Shown here: piece by piece, positions 1 through 9,556 of the stretch
Layout of the letters: each line of letters opens with the position of its first letter
How positions within the stretch are numbered: the first letter of the stretch is position 1
The notes under the pieces: generated by a model
The model's database searches: none
The model's input: the letters and a program-made list of their open reading frames with translations, nothing else
What the model was told of the DNA's origin: nothing
Position numbers and translations under genes: made by a program
Assembly (NCBI GenBank): GCA_947631515.1
Contig: CANRLP010000003.1
Coordinates: 1 to 39,832, forward strand
Direction of reading: 5' to 3'
From: an uncultured Bacilli bacterium
Lineage (GTDB): Bacteria; Bacillota_I; Bacilli_A; RF39; UBA660
DNA length: 39,832 nt

Positions 1-1
1 G

Positions 2-1288
2 GGGGGGGGTATATTAGATAAGAAGGAAGACCTAGAGTTAGAAAAGTTTACTAAGAATAAGAAAAGAAAAACATTTATAATCGGAGCAATAATAGGTATA
101 TGTGCCACAATTGGTGGAATATTCTTATATAAAAGTTATGCTTATTATGAAAATGAAAAAGAGTATAACGTAATCAAAGGAATAATTCCTGATTTTTCGT
201 ATGATGTAAAGTTTGCAGTAACTGTAGATGGAGCAAGTAAAGATAGTATACCCACAACGCCAAAAGATGCAAGTAAATCAAATTATTATAAAGTAACAGC
301 AGAATGTGATAATGGAATAAAAGCGGAATGGGATTATAATGCTTGGAACTTGAAAGTAGAGAATATAAATAAAGGAACAAAATGTAAATTAGCATTTAAT
401 AGTACCTTAACCGAAGCAGATTATCAAAATTATATTGACGCAGGAGTAGCATATAGAAGAAACACATATAGAGGAAAAGATATAACAAGTAAACTAGAAG
501 ATGGAAGCTTATTTAAAGAAATAAGTAGTGGTCACTTTGACGATATATTTGTTGGGGATTATATAACAAGTCCAAGTGGCAAAACAGATATAAGTAACAA
601 AACAGTAGTATGGTTAATAGCTGATCTTGATAATTATATGAATACAGGGAATACATCATTATTAACAAAACATCATGCCACGATAATACCAGCGGCACCA
701 TTAATGAAAGCCCAAATGAATTCCACAAATACAATTGTAGGAGGGTATGCCGGAAGTGAAATGGTAGGGTATAAAGTAGGAGATGATGGAAAAGCTACCC
801 AAGAGAAAAAAGAAGAAGGAGGAACACTAGATACAATATTAACTCAATATATAAATCCTGATTTTGGAGCTAGTAATCCTAGTGGTGACCAAAAAGATCA
901 TATAATAGAATATCAAAATATAATAACTGTTCAAGTGGATGAAATGGCAACAAATCAAATTGGGAGAAGTAATATCTTAGGAGCTTCGTCAGATTGGAAA
1001 TGGTATAATAGAAAACTAGATTTAATGAGTGAAGTAAATGTATTTGGTTCAACTATAGCTTCTTCTAGTTTATATGACACAGGAATAGATAATAGTCAAT
1101 ATGCTATTTTTAGATTAAAACCTGAATTTAAATATAGTTATAGAGCAACTGGGTTTAAATATTTTTTAAAAGATGTATCTTCTTCGGGTAACTCGGGTAG
1201 CTTTGCTTATATATACGAAGCTGGCGGCCCCAGCTGGGGCGGGGTGCTGAATGAGATTGGCGTTCGCCCAAGATTCTTAATCGATTAA
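2..1288 (+). CDS. Membrane-anchored surface protein, 5'-truncated by the window edge; C-terminal C-type-lectin-like 'GVRPRFLI' ending
   Basis: The frame of the listed 350-1288 ORF is open back to nt 2 (GGGILDKKEDLELEKFTKNKKRKTFIIGAIIGICATIGGIFLYKSYAYYENEKEYNVIKG...). One N-terminal TM helix follows a basic stretch; no ATG is visible upstream of the TM. Confidence 0.75.
   Translation, partial: GGGILDKKEDLELEKFTKNKKRKTFIIGAIIGICATIGGIFLYKSYAYYENEKEYNVIKGIIPDFSYDVKFAVTVDGASKDSIPTTPKDASKSNYYKVTAECDNGIKAEWDYNAWNLKVENINKGTKCKLAFNSTLTEADYQNYIDAGVAYRRNTYRGKDITSKLEDGSLFKEISSGHFDDIFVGDYITSPSGKTDISNKTVVWLIADLDNYMNTGNTSLLTKHHATIIPAAPLMKAQMNSTNTIVGGYAGSEMVGYKVGDDGKATQEKKEEGGTLDTILTQYINPDFGASNPSGDQKDHIIEYQNIITVQVDEMATNQIGRSNILGASSDWKWYNRKLDLMSEVNVFGSTIASSSLYDTGIDNSQYAIFRLKPEFKYSYRATGFKYFLKDVSSSGNSGSFAYIYEAGGPSWGGVLNEIGVRPRFLID
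1227..1240. repeat. Perfect 14-bp palindrome GCCCCAGCTGGGGC inside a GC-rich coding tract (~1218-1273)
   Basis: Read directly; the sequence equals its reverse complement. Surrounding DNA is strongly AT-rich. Confidence 0.97.
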
Positions 1289-1331
1289 CTTTCATATTTT
1301 TTGAATAAAAATTTTCTAAAAATCTCATGAT

Positions 1332-1364
1332 AAACATAGAATAACTTAGGAGGATTCTATGTTT
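1332..1364 (+). promoter_or_regulatory. Hairpin AAACATAGAAT-N11-ATTCTATGTTT over the translation start of the ClpC-like gene; SD AGGAGG in the loop, ATG in the 3' arm
   Basis: 11-bp perfect inverted repeat (1332-1342 / 1354-1364); SD at 1348-1353; ATG at 1359-1361. Confidence 0.85.
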
Positions 1365-3527
1365 GAAAATTATGGAATACGTATTACAACATTATTTAAA
1401 AAAGCAGAAAATTATCGAAAAAAATTAAAACATCCTTATGTGGGAAGTGAACACTTATTACTAGCTATATTAGATGAAGAAAATGAAGTAACTAATAAAG
1501 TTAAAAATTATGGTTTAAGTTTTAAAATATTTTACGACGAATTAATTAGAGTAGTGGGTGAATCACATAAAGATACTGATTTTGTTTTATATACCCCATT
1601 ATTAAAACGAATAATAGATACAGCTACTAATGATGCTATTGATAATCATTCGGGAAAAGTTACTGAAAGGCATTTATTTTTAGCTATGTTAGAAGAAGGC
1701 GAAGGAATAGCTATTCGAATACTATTAGGTCTAGGCATAGATTTAGATGCTATGTATGATGATTTTAAAATAAGTTTAATTCAAAAACCAACTGAAAAGT
1801 TAGAAATATTGGAAATTGGTGTTGATCTAAATAAAACGGTTGATGAAACGGAAATAGTTATTGGTAGAGAAGATGAATTAAATCAAGTAATTGAGACATT
1901 ATTACGTAAGAAAAAAAGTAATCCATTACTTATTGGAAAAGCTGGAGTAGGTAAAACAGCGATTGTAGAAGAATTAGCTAGGAGAATAAATAAAGGAACT
2001 GTTCCTACTGAGTTATTAAATAAAACAATAATTATGTTAGAAATGGGAGCTTTAGTTTCAGGAACTAAGTATCGAGGAGAATTTGAAGAGCGGCTTACCA
2101 AAATCATTAAAGAAGTGATTGATAACAAAGATATTATTTTATTTGTTGATGAAATACATACCATTATAAATGCTGGAGGAGCAGAAGGAGCAATCAATGC
2201 TAGTGATATTTTAAAACCTTATTTAGCTAGAGGAGAATTAAAATGTATTGGAGCTACAACCACAGAAGAATATTATCAATCAATATTTAAAGATAAAGCT
2301 TTAGAAAGAAGATTTTGTACCATCGAAATTAAAGAACCAGATGAAGAGAAAACTAAAAATATTTTAATGGGTATCAAAAATAGTTATGAAGCTCATCATA
2401 AAATCGTTATAAGTGAAAAAAATATTGAAGACATAGTTCATTTAACTAATAAATATGTTAAAAATAAAAGCAATCCTGATAAATCAATAGAACTTTTAGA
2501 TATGATATGCGCTAATAAAAAAATGAAAGGCATATCTTTAAAATCATTAGCAGAGATTAATGAAAAAATTAACAAAATAACTAAAGAAAAAGAACAATAT
2601 ATTTATCAAGATGATTATGATAAAGCAGCATTGTGTAAGGAGAAAGAAAATGACCTACGTCAAAAGTTAAATACCATTAAAAATAGTTATGAAAATAAAA
2701 TTAATTATAATGATATTTTAGAAGTTTTAGCAAAATACGCCAAATTGCCTTTATTACAAGATAAAAAACAGACTTTTACTAATTTAAAAAATAATTTAAA
2801 AGAAAAAATTTGGGGACAAGAAAAGGCGGTTCAAAGTATATTAAAAAATATATGGATAAAATTAAATGTTGATAATAAACCATTATCTTTATTGTTAACA
2901 GGGCCTTCAGGTGTTGGTAAGACAGAAACGGTGAAGATTATTGCTGATAGTTTATTTTTGGGCAATTTGATTAGAATAGATATGAGTGAATATAATTTAG
3001 ATACTTCTGTAAATAAGCTAATTGGTGTAAGTGCAGGATATGTAGGGTATGACGATTCTTATTTATTTCAAAAAGTATTAGAAAATCCATATTCTATATT
3101 ATTGGTGGATGAAATTGAAAAAGCCCATCCGCGAGTTTTAAATTTATTTTTGCAAATACTAGATGAAGGCTTTGTGACAAGTGCTAGAGGTGAAAAAATT
3201 GATTTTTCTAATACAATGATTTTTATGACAAGTAACGTAGTCAATAAAAATAGTGTAGGATTCGTAGATAAAGAGAATAATAATTTTAATGAAATATTTA
3301 GTAAAGAATTTTTAGGTAGATTTAATGATATTATTTGTTATAAAGAATTAAGCCCAGAAATTTTAGAAAAATATATAAATACTAACTTAAAAAATAATAA
3401 AATTAAAGCTGAAGATATATTAAAAGAAGCTAATTGTAAATTGTATGGTTTACGTAATTTAAAACATCTTATTGATAAATATAATAGTGAATTAGATATT
3501 GAAACCTTGTATGAAAATATGGTATGA
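1359..3527 (+). CDS. clpC: ClpC-type AAA+ ATPase (two AAA modules, Clp-N domain)
   Basis: Clp N domain (HPYVGSEHLLLAIL); Walker A GKAGVGKT and GPSGVGKT; Walker B ILFVDEIH and ILLVDEIE; short middle segment; VGF loop (NSVGFVD) consistent with ClpP interaction. Confidence 0.9.
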   Translation: MFENYGIRITTLFKKAENYRKKLKHPYVGSEHLLLAILDEENEVTNKVKNYGLSFKIFYDELIRVVGESHKDTDFVLYTPLLKRIIDTATNDAIDNHSGKVTERHLFLAMLEEGEGIAIRILLGLGIDLDAMYDDFKISLIQKPTEKLEILEIGVDLNKTVDETEIVIGREDELNQVIETLLRKKKSNPLLIGKAGVGKTAIVEELARRINKGTVPTELLNKTIIMLEMGALVSGTKYRGEFEERLTKIIKEVIDNKDIILFVDEIHTIINAGGAEGAINASDILKPYLARGELKCIGATTTEEYYQSIFKDKALERRFCTIEIKEPDEEKTKNILMGIKNSYEAHHKIVISEKNIEDIVHLTNKYVKNKSNPDKSIELLDMICANKKMKGISLKSLAEINEKINKITKEKEQYIYQDDYDKAALCKEKENDLRQKLNTIKNSYENKINYNDILEVLAKYAKLPLLQDKKQTFTNLKNNLKEKIWGQEKAVQSILKNIWIKLNVDNKPLSLLLTGPSGVGKTETVKIIADSLFLGNLIRIDMSEYNLDTSVNKLIGVSAGYVGYDDSYLFQKVLENPYSILLVDEIEKAHPRVLNLFLQILDEGFVTSARGEKIDFSNTMIFMTSNVVNKNSVGFVDKENNNFNEIFSKEFLGRFNDIICYKELSPEILEKYINTNLKNNKIKAEDILKEANCKLYGLRNLKHLIDKYNSELDIETLYENMV

Positions 3528-3611
3528 TTAATTTGTAATAAGAGATGATTGCAATTATAAAATTATTACATTTTTACCTATTTATGGTCAAAGCATAAAT
3601 AATTATTTTTG

Positions 3612-3644
3612 ATAATCTAGAACGCTTTCTAGATTATTTTTTTG
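3612..3644 (+). terminator. Rho-independent terminator after the ClpC-like gene
   Basis: ATAATCTAGAA-CGCT-TTCTAGATTAT followed by a T-run. Confidence 0.85.
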
Positions 3645-3709
3645 TAATATGTATTTTTAAATTTAAAATTATAATTCATTTTGTTATAATTTTTATGAAG
3701 AGGTGTATT

Positions 3710-5134
3710 ATGATACGAACAAGATTTGCCCCAAGCCCTACAGGATTTATGCATATTGGAAATTTACGGAGTGCTCTTTTTGCTTATTTAATAGCTAAGC
3801 ATGATGATGGTAAGTTTGTTTTAAGAATTGAGGATACTGATCAGTCTCGTTACGAATTAGGTGCTGAAGAGTTTATTTATAAAGTATTGAAAGAATTTTC
3901 CCTTTATTATGATGAAGGCCCTAATATTGGAGGAGATTTTGGCCCTTATGTTCAAAGTGAAAGGTTAGAAATATATCAAAAGTATGCCGAAAAGTTAGTA
4001 AAAGAAGGTTATGCTTATTATTGTTTTTGCAGTGAAGAAGTTTTAAGTAATGAAAGAATGGAAGCTACAGAAGCGGGTAAAACTTATGTTTATCCCGGAA
4101 CTTGCCGAGATTTATCAGAAGAAGAAATCCAAAAAAAGATTAATAATAAAGAAAAATATGTTATAAGACAAAAGATGCCTCAAAAAGGAACTACCAGTTA
4201 TCATGATTTAGTTTATGGAGATATTATTGTTGAAAATAAAGAATTAGAAGACCAAATATTAATTAAAAGTGATGGGTATCCAACTTATAATTTTGCTAAT
4301 GTAATCGATGATGCTTTAATGAATATTACGCATGTTACCAGAGGCTGCGAGTATTTGTCTAGTACACCAAAATATATTCTTTTATATGAAGCTTTAAGAT
4401 TAGAAGTACCTAATTTTATTCATTTACCATTAGTAGTAAAACAAAATGGGGAAAAAATTAGCAAACGTAATAAAGATGAAAATGTTATTGATTTATTAAA
4501 TAATGGTTTTTTACCAGAAGCGATTATTAATTATTTAGCTTTGTTAGGTTGGTCACCAAAAGATAATAAAGAGTTTTTTTCTTTAGAGGAGTTAGTAAAA
4601 TTATTTGATATTAATAATATTCATACTAATTCAGCTTATTATGATATAAAAAAATTAGAATGGTTTAACAAACATTACATTATGGAAATGAATGATGAGG
4701 AATATTTAGATTTTGTTCTTCCATATTTAGAAAAAGCTTATGATATATCTAAAAAGAGTACGGATTGGGTTAATAGTTTGTTACTAGCTTATAAAAAACA
4801 TATTTCTTTTGGGAGCGAAATAGCTTTAGTTACTCATACTTTTTTTGAAAGTAATGTTTCTTTAGAAGATGATTGCTTGAAGTATTTACGAAGTAATGAT
4901 CAAATACCTCCAATTTTAAAATTTTATCAAAAAGAAATTCAAAATATTGCCGATTGGAATAGAGAAAATATTGCTACAGCCATTGAAAATGTTAAAAATG
5001 GTATAGGAGTTTCTGGAGAACTTCTTTATATGCCAATTAGGGTTGCTATTAGTGGCATGATGCATGGTATTGATTTAATTGACGTAATATATTTATTAGG
5101 TAAAGAAAAAGTGCTAGAAAGATTAAATTTTTAA
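3710..5134 (+). CDS. gltX: Glutamyl-tRNA synthetase
   Basis: APSPTGFMHIGNLR and EKISKRNKDEN signatures; ATG at 3710 preceded by GAAGAGGTG, preferred over the ORF-track start 3695. Confidence 0.95.
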   Translation: MIRTRFAPSPTGFMHIGNLRSALFAYLIAKHDDGKFVLRIEDTDQSRYELGAEEFIYKVLKEFSLYYDEGPNIGGDFGPYVQSERLEIYQKYAEKLVKEGYAYYCFCSEEVLSNERMEATEAGKTYVYPGTCRDLSEEEIQKKINNKEKYVIRQKMPQKGTTSYHDLVYGDIIVENKELEDQILIKSDGYPTYNFANVIDDALMNITHVTRGCEYLSSTPKYILLYEALRLEVPNFIHLPLVVKQNGEKISKRNKDENVIDLLNNGFLPEAIINYLALLGWSPKDNKEFFSLEELVKLFDINNIHTNSAYYDIKKLEWFNKHYIMEMNDEEYLDFVLPYLEKAYDISKKSTDWVNSLLLAYKKHISFGSEIALVTHTFFESNVSLEDDCLKYLRSNDQIPPILKFYQKEIQNIADWNRENIATAIENVKNGIGVSGELLYMPIRVAISGMMHGIDLIDVIYLLGKEKVLERLNF

Positions 5135-5153
5135 TTTAAAGAGAGATGATTTT

Positions 5154-6548
5154 ATGAAAATTTTTAATACATTATCTAGAACAGTTGAGGAATTTATTCC
5201 CAATGATAAAAAAGAAGTTAAAATATATACTTGTGGTCCAACTGTTTATCACTATGCGCATATTGGTAATTTGAGAACTTATATCTTTGAAGATATTTTA
5301 GAAAAAACTTTAAATTATTTAGGATATTCAGTAAAAAGAGTTATGAATATTACTGATGTTGGCCATTTAACTAGTGATTCTGATTCTGGAGAAGATAAAA
5401 TGCTTAAAGGAGCTAAAAGAGAGAATAAAACCGTTTTAGAAATAGCTAAATTTTATACTGATGAATTTAAAAAAGATACGGAAACTTTAAATATAAAGTG
5501 GCCCGAAATTGTTTCAAATGCTACGGATAATATTCAAGAATATATAAAAATAATAACGAAACTTTTAGATACTCATTATGCTTATTTAAGTGGTGGAAAT
5601 GTTTATTTTGATACTACTAAACTTACGGATTATTATAAACTTACCAATCATAAAGTTGATGAAATGGTAACTGGTGTAAGAGATGGAGTAGAAGAAGATT
5701 TAGCCAAAAGAAACCAAGCAGATTTTGTTTTATGGTTTACTAAATCAAAGTTTGAAGATCAAGAGTTAAAATGGGATTCTCCTTGGGGAGTTGGTTATCC
5801 AGGGTGGCATATTGAATGTTCAGGAATAAGTATGAAATATTTGGGCGAATATTTAGATATTCATTGTGGTGGCGTTGATAATATTTTCCCTCATCATACT
5901 AATGAAATTGCTCAAAGTGAAGCATTTTTAGGACATAAATGGTGCAATTATTGGATACATGGTGAACATTTAAATGACGAAACGGGTAAAATGAGTAAAT
6001 CTAAGGGCGAGTTTTTAACTGTAACTTTACTTAAAGAAAAAGGTTATGACCCTCTTGCTTATCGTTATATGTGTTTAAATACGTCGTATCGTAAGGTGTT
6101 AGTTTTTTCTTATGAAGCCTTAGATAATGCTAGTAAAGCTTATCAAAAATTAAAAAATAAAATTAATCAATTAAGTGACGAAGGCAAAATAGATGAAGTA
6201 GAATTTGAAAAATATGATCAAAAATTTAAAGATTATATAAGTGACGATTTAAATACTTCTAATGCTTTGAGTCTTCTATTTGAAGTTTTAAAAAGTACTT
6301 TAAATGATGCTACAAAACTAGCTTTAGTTAATGCTTGGGACAAAGTGCTTTCTCTAGATTTAAGAAATGAAAAACCAGAAGATAGAGAAATAGATGTTGA
6401 ATTTATTAATCAAAAAATTCAAGAAAGAGATGCTGCTAAAAAAGATAAAAATTATTCTTTAGCTGATAAAATTCGAGATGAATTAGCTGATATGGGTATA
6501 ATTTTAAAAGATTCACGAGACGGAACAACTTTTGAAATAAAAAAATAA
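5154..6548 (+). CDS. cysS: Cysteinyl-tRNA synthetase
   Basis: TCGPTVYHYAHIGNLR, GWHIECSGIS, GKMSKSKGEFLT motifs. Confidence 0.97.
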   Translation: MKIFNTLSRTVEEFIPNDKKEVKIYTCGPTVYHYAHIGNLRTYIFEDILEKTLNYLGYSVKRVMNITDVGHLTSDSDSGEDKMLKGAKRENKTVLEIAKFYTDEFKKDTETLNIKWPEIVSNATDNIQEYIKIITKLLDTHYAYLSGGNVYFDTTKLTDYYKLTNHKVDEMVTGVRDGVEEDLAKRNQADFVLWFTKSKFEDQELKWDSPWGVGYPGWHIECSGISMKYLGEYLDIHCGGVDNIFPHHTNEIAQSEAFLGHKWCNYWIHGEHLNDETGKMSKSKGEFLTVTLLKEKGYDPLAYRYMCLNTSYRKVLVFSYEALDNASKAYQKLKNKINQLSDEGKIDEVEFEKYDQKFKDYISDDLNTSNALSLLFEVLKSTLNDATKLALVNAWDKVLSLDLRNEKPEDREIDVEFINQKIQERDAAKKDKNYSLADKIRDELADMGIILKDSRDGTTFEIKK

Positions 6549-6606
6549 TATTATTCTCATATAATTTTCACATATTTGTGTTAAGATAAAAATAGGAAGT
6601 GAATAT

Positions 6607-7281
6607 ATGAACTTATTGATAATTATTTTAATGTTAATAATTCCAGCAATTGCTCAGTTGTTTGTTACAATTAGCTTTAGTAAATATAAACAAATTGAAA
6701 ATGAAGAAAAAATAACTGGTTTTGAAGTTGCTCGCAAAATATTGGATGCCAATGGTTTAAAAAATATTTATGTTGTAGAAACAAAAGGTAATTTAACTGA
6801 CCATTATGATCCAAAAAGAAAAGTGGTAAGGTTATCTACAGATATTTATAAAGGAACAACAGTAGCTTCTATCGCAGTTGCAGCTCATGAGTGTGGGCAT
6901 GCTTTGCAAGATAAAGATGGTTATTTGTACATGCGAATACGAAGTATGATTGTACCAATTGTGAATTTTGCTACTTCAATTTCTTATTTTATTATTTTCT
7001 TAGGTTTATTTTTAGAATCTATAAATTTAGTTTGGTTAGGAATATTGCTTGTTGGTACTGGTCTTGTTTTTCAACTAGTTACTTTGCCTGTGGAAATAAA
7101 TGCTAGTGCTCGAGCTAAGAAAATTATAAATGAATTAAAATTGGCTGATCAAAATGAACAAGATGGTGTTGCTAATATGTTAATGGCTGCTGCAAGTACT
7201 TATGTAGCTGGTGTTCTATCTAGTGCTTTAGAATTATTGCGTTTAATTTTAATATTTGGAAACAATCGCGACGACAATTAA
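6607..7281 (+). CDS. Membrane zinc metallopeptidase, YugP-like
   Basis: HECGH (HExxH) motif in 'VAAHECGHALQDKDGY', TM segments, ~225 aa. Confidence 0.88.
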   Translation: MNLLIIILMLIIPAIAQLFVTISFSKYKQIENEEKITGFEVARKILDANGLKNIYVVETKGNLTDHYDPKRKVVRLSTDIYKGTTVASIAVAAHECGHALQDKDGYLYMRIRSMIVPIVNFATSISYFIIFLGLFLESINLVWLGILLVGTGLVFQLVTLPVEINASARAKKIINELKLADQNEQDGVANMLMAAASTYVAGVLSSALELLRLILIFGNNRDDN

Positions 7282-7410
7282 AAATATCACATATTATTTG
7301 TGATTTTTTTATCCTTTATATATCCCAAAAAAACCTAATTTCAAATTATTGCAAATTGGAATTTGTTATGATATCATGTTAATAGTAAAAGAATAAAGGA
7401 GTGGCTAAGT

Positions 7411-9219
7411 ATGCAATCTGATATATCAAAAAAGATTGATGATTTAGTTGGAATGGCTGGGTCATCAGCAAATATAGATACTTTACAAGCAGAATTATTG
7501 GAAATAGAAAAGGAAAGTAGCAGATTGAAAGAAGAGCTTGCTCTTTTAAAAAATGTTAATCCTGAAGAAAAATATTTTAAAGCTAGTGATAAACAAGTTG
7601 ATGAAAATATAAAAGTAAGTTTAGAGGCTAAAATCAAAAAAGTTACTAAAAAATTGCGTGACGTTCAACAAGAAATTGATAGTGTAACAAAAGATGAAGA
7701 AGCTTCTCATCAAACTATTATTCAATTAAAAAATGATATTAAATCAAGCAGCGATTATGTAACATCTTTAAATGATCGAATTTCTGAAATGGAAGAATCA
7801 CCAGCTATTGAGAATTTTAAGAAAATTTTAGATGACGAAAATAAAAAGATAAGCGAATTAATTACTGCTTTGAAAAAAGAGGAAGAAAATGATAAAGCTC
7901 TTTTGGATAAACTTGATTATTTATCTTTAGCTAAGGAAGAAATAATTAAAAAATTAAAAACTGATAAAGAACAATTATCTGATATAAAATCTAGTTTAAT
8001 GAATCCAACTTCTTATATTGATGAAGATTTAGAAAAATTTGATGAAGAAAAAATAGAAGAAATTCAAAAACAATTGTCTTCTTTAGATAAGAGAAGAATA
8101 GAAATAATTACTGATCCGGGAATGATTGCTATTGAAGCAAAAAAACTTATTGAAGAAGATGATCGGACAAGTGCTTTATCTAAAATTAAAGAATTAATTA
8201 CTTTAGTAAAATTAAATCCTTTTATGGACATTCCAAGCAGTAGTGATTTAGAATCAGTTTTACAAGAAGAATTGAATAATGCTAGTAAGGCACGAGATGA
8301 ATTTGCTTCTTTAATTGATTCAAAAGATTATACTAAAATTGATACTCATGTAATTACTAATCGAATTAATTTTTTACAAAATGAAATTACTAATTTAGAA
8401 AATAAAATTAAGTCTTTACAAGAAGAAATAAATTTAATAGATAATGATGAGTTTAATGAACTTATGCATAATTTAGAAGATGCTACGAATTTATGTCATC
8501 AACTTGAACAAAATATAGTAGAATATGAACAAGTAATGGCCAGCGAAGAAGAAAAAACACCAAAACGAAGAGCAGTTTTGAGTTCGGCTTTTACTAAAAA
8601 ACAAGCTGATTTAGAAGTTGTTAAAAAAATTATTGAAAATTATAAAGAAGATCAAAAAGAATTAATTGAAAAAGCGCATAATCTGCAAATTATAGAAATT
8701 AAACAGTATCAAAAACGAATTGAAAAATTACAAGAAGAAGTTAATAAATTAAATAAATTGTTAACAAGTGAAAGTAAAGCTAAAGATGTTTTAGCAATTG
8801 AAAGTGATAAACGTAAGTTAAAGGCATTGGATGAAACAGTAAAACAAATTAAACATCGTCAAAAATACACTACTACGCCTACTGAAATCTTTGATGAAAT
8901 TGAAATTTATTTAGGAACTATTGAGGATGAAGAACCAAAAGAAAATTTAAAGGAAAATAGTGAGGTATTAGAAAACGATCAAGCTATTACAGAAGAAAAA
9001 TTAAATGAATTATCTACAGAAGAAGTAATGGAAGAACTTCCAGAAATAGATGATGTTATAGATACGAAAAATAAAACACCAGAGCGTTTAAAAGTTATTG
9101 ATGTAGAACCAATTAATACAGAATCTTCTAAAGAAGATAATCCATTTATTATAGCTGAATATGACGATGATGATTTTGTTGATGTTAATAGTTTATTTGA
9201 TGGTAATGGGGTGTTATAA
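7411..9219 (+). CDS. Large coiled-coil protein of unknown function
   Basis: 602 aa ORF with pervasive heptad-like E/K/L repeats and an acidic C-terminus; RBS-like AAGGAG upstream; next gene overlaps by TAATG. Confidence 0.85.
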   Translation: MQSDISKKIDDLVGMAGSSANIDTLQAELLEIEKESSRLKEELALLKNVNPEEKYFKASDKQVDENIKVSLEAKIKKVTKKLRDVQQEIDSVTKDEEASHQTIIQLKNDIKSSSDYVTSLNDRISEMEESPAIENFKKILDDENKKISELITALKKEEENDKALLDKLDYLSLAKEEIIKKLKTDKEQLSDIKSSLMNPTSYIDEDLEKFDEEKIEEIQKQLSSLDKRRIEIITDPGMIAIEAKKLIEEDDRTSALSKIKELITLVKLNPFMDIPSSSDLESVLQEELNNASKARDEFASLIDSKDYTKIDTHVITNRINFLQNEITNLENKIKSLQEEINLIDNDEFNELMHNLEDATNLCHQLEQNIVEYEQVMASEEEKTPKRRAVLSSAFTKKQADLEVVKKIIENYKEDQKELIEKAHNLQIIEIKQYQKRIEKLQEEVNKLNKLLTSESKAKDVLAIESDKRKLKALDETVKQIKHRQKYTTTPTEIFDEIEIYLGTIEDEEPKENLKENSEVLENDQAITEEKLNELSTEEVMEELPEIDDVIDTKNKTPERLKVIDVEPINTESSKEDNPFIIAEYDDDDFVDVNSLFDGNGVL

Positions 9220-9464
9220 TGGGTCTAGAAGTTAATACAATTATTACATTATCTAATAATGAAAAATATGTGGTTTTAAATGAAACATTATATTCTGGGA
9301 AAAAATATTTCTTAACTATGGGCGTAGATGAAAAAAAAGAAGTTCAAACAGATAATGTGGCCATATTTGAAGAAGAATTAGAAGGATTAGATACTTATGT
9401 AAAAAAAGTAACTGATTCAGAATTGATGATAAAATTAACATCTTTATTAAAAGAGCAAATGTAA
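9219..9464 (+). CDS. DUF1292-like small protein
   Basis: 81 aa; start overlaps the upstream stop; 'ITLSNNEKYVVLNETLYSGKKYFLTM' pattern typical of DUF1292 proteins. Confidence 0.7.
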   Translation: MGLEVNTIITLSNNEKYVVLNETLYSGKKYFLTMGVDEKKEVQTDNVAIFEEELEGLDTYVKKVTDSELMIKLTSLLKEQM

Positions 9465-9465
9465 T

Positions 9466-9490
9466 AAGGAAGCTTAAGCTTTCTTTTTTT
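9466..9490 (+). terminator. Rho-independent terminator
   Basis: AAGGAAGC-TTAA-GCTTTCTT followed by T-run. Confidence 0.8.
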
Positions 9491-9497
9491 AACCAAT

Positions 9498-9526
9498 TTG
9501 ACAAGAAATTTAGATTGTGCTAAATT
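9498..9526 (+). promoter_or_regulatory. Sigma-A-like promoter for the alarmone synthetase-like gene
   Basis: TTGACA - 17 nt - TAAATT. Confidence 0.7.
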
Positions 9527-9556
9527 AATAACACATTTTTTACAGAAAGGATTATT

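Noticed and set aside
174-2197. Minus-strand ORFs 174-395, 513-734, 1155-1337, 1883-2197
   Set aside because: Antisense to well-supported coding regions and low-complexity L/Y-rich; no credible RBS or family signature.
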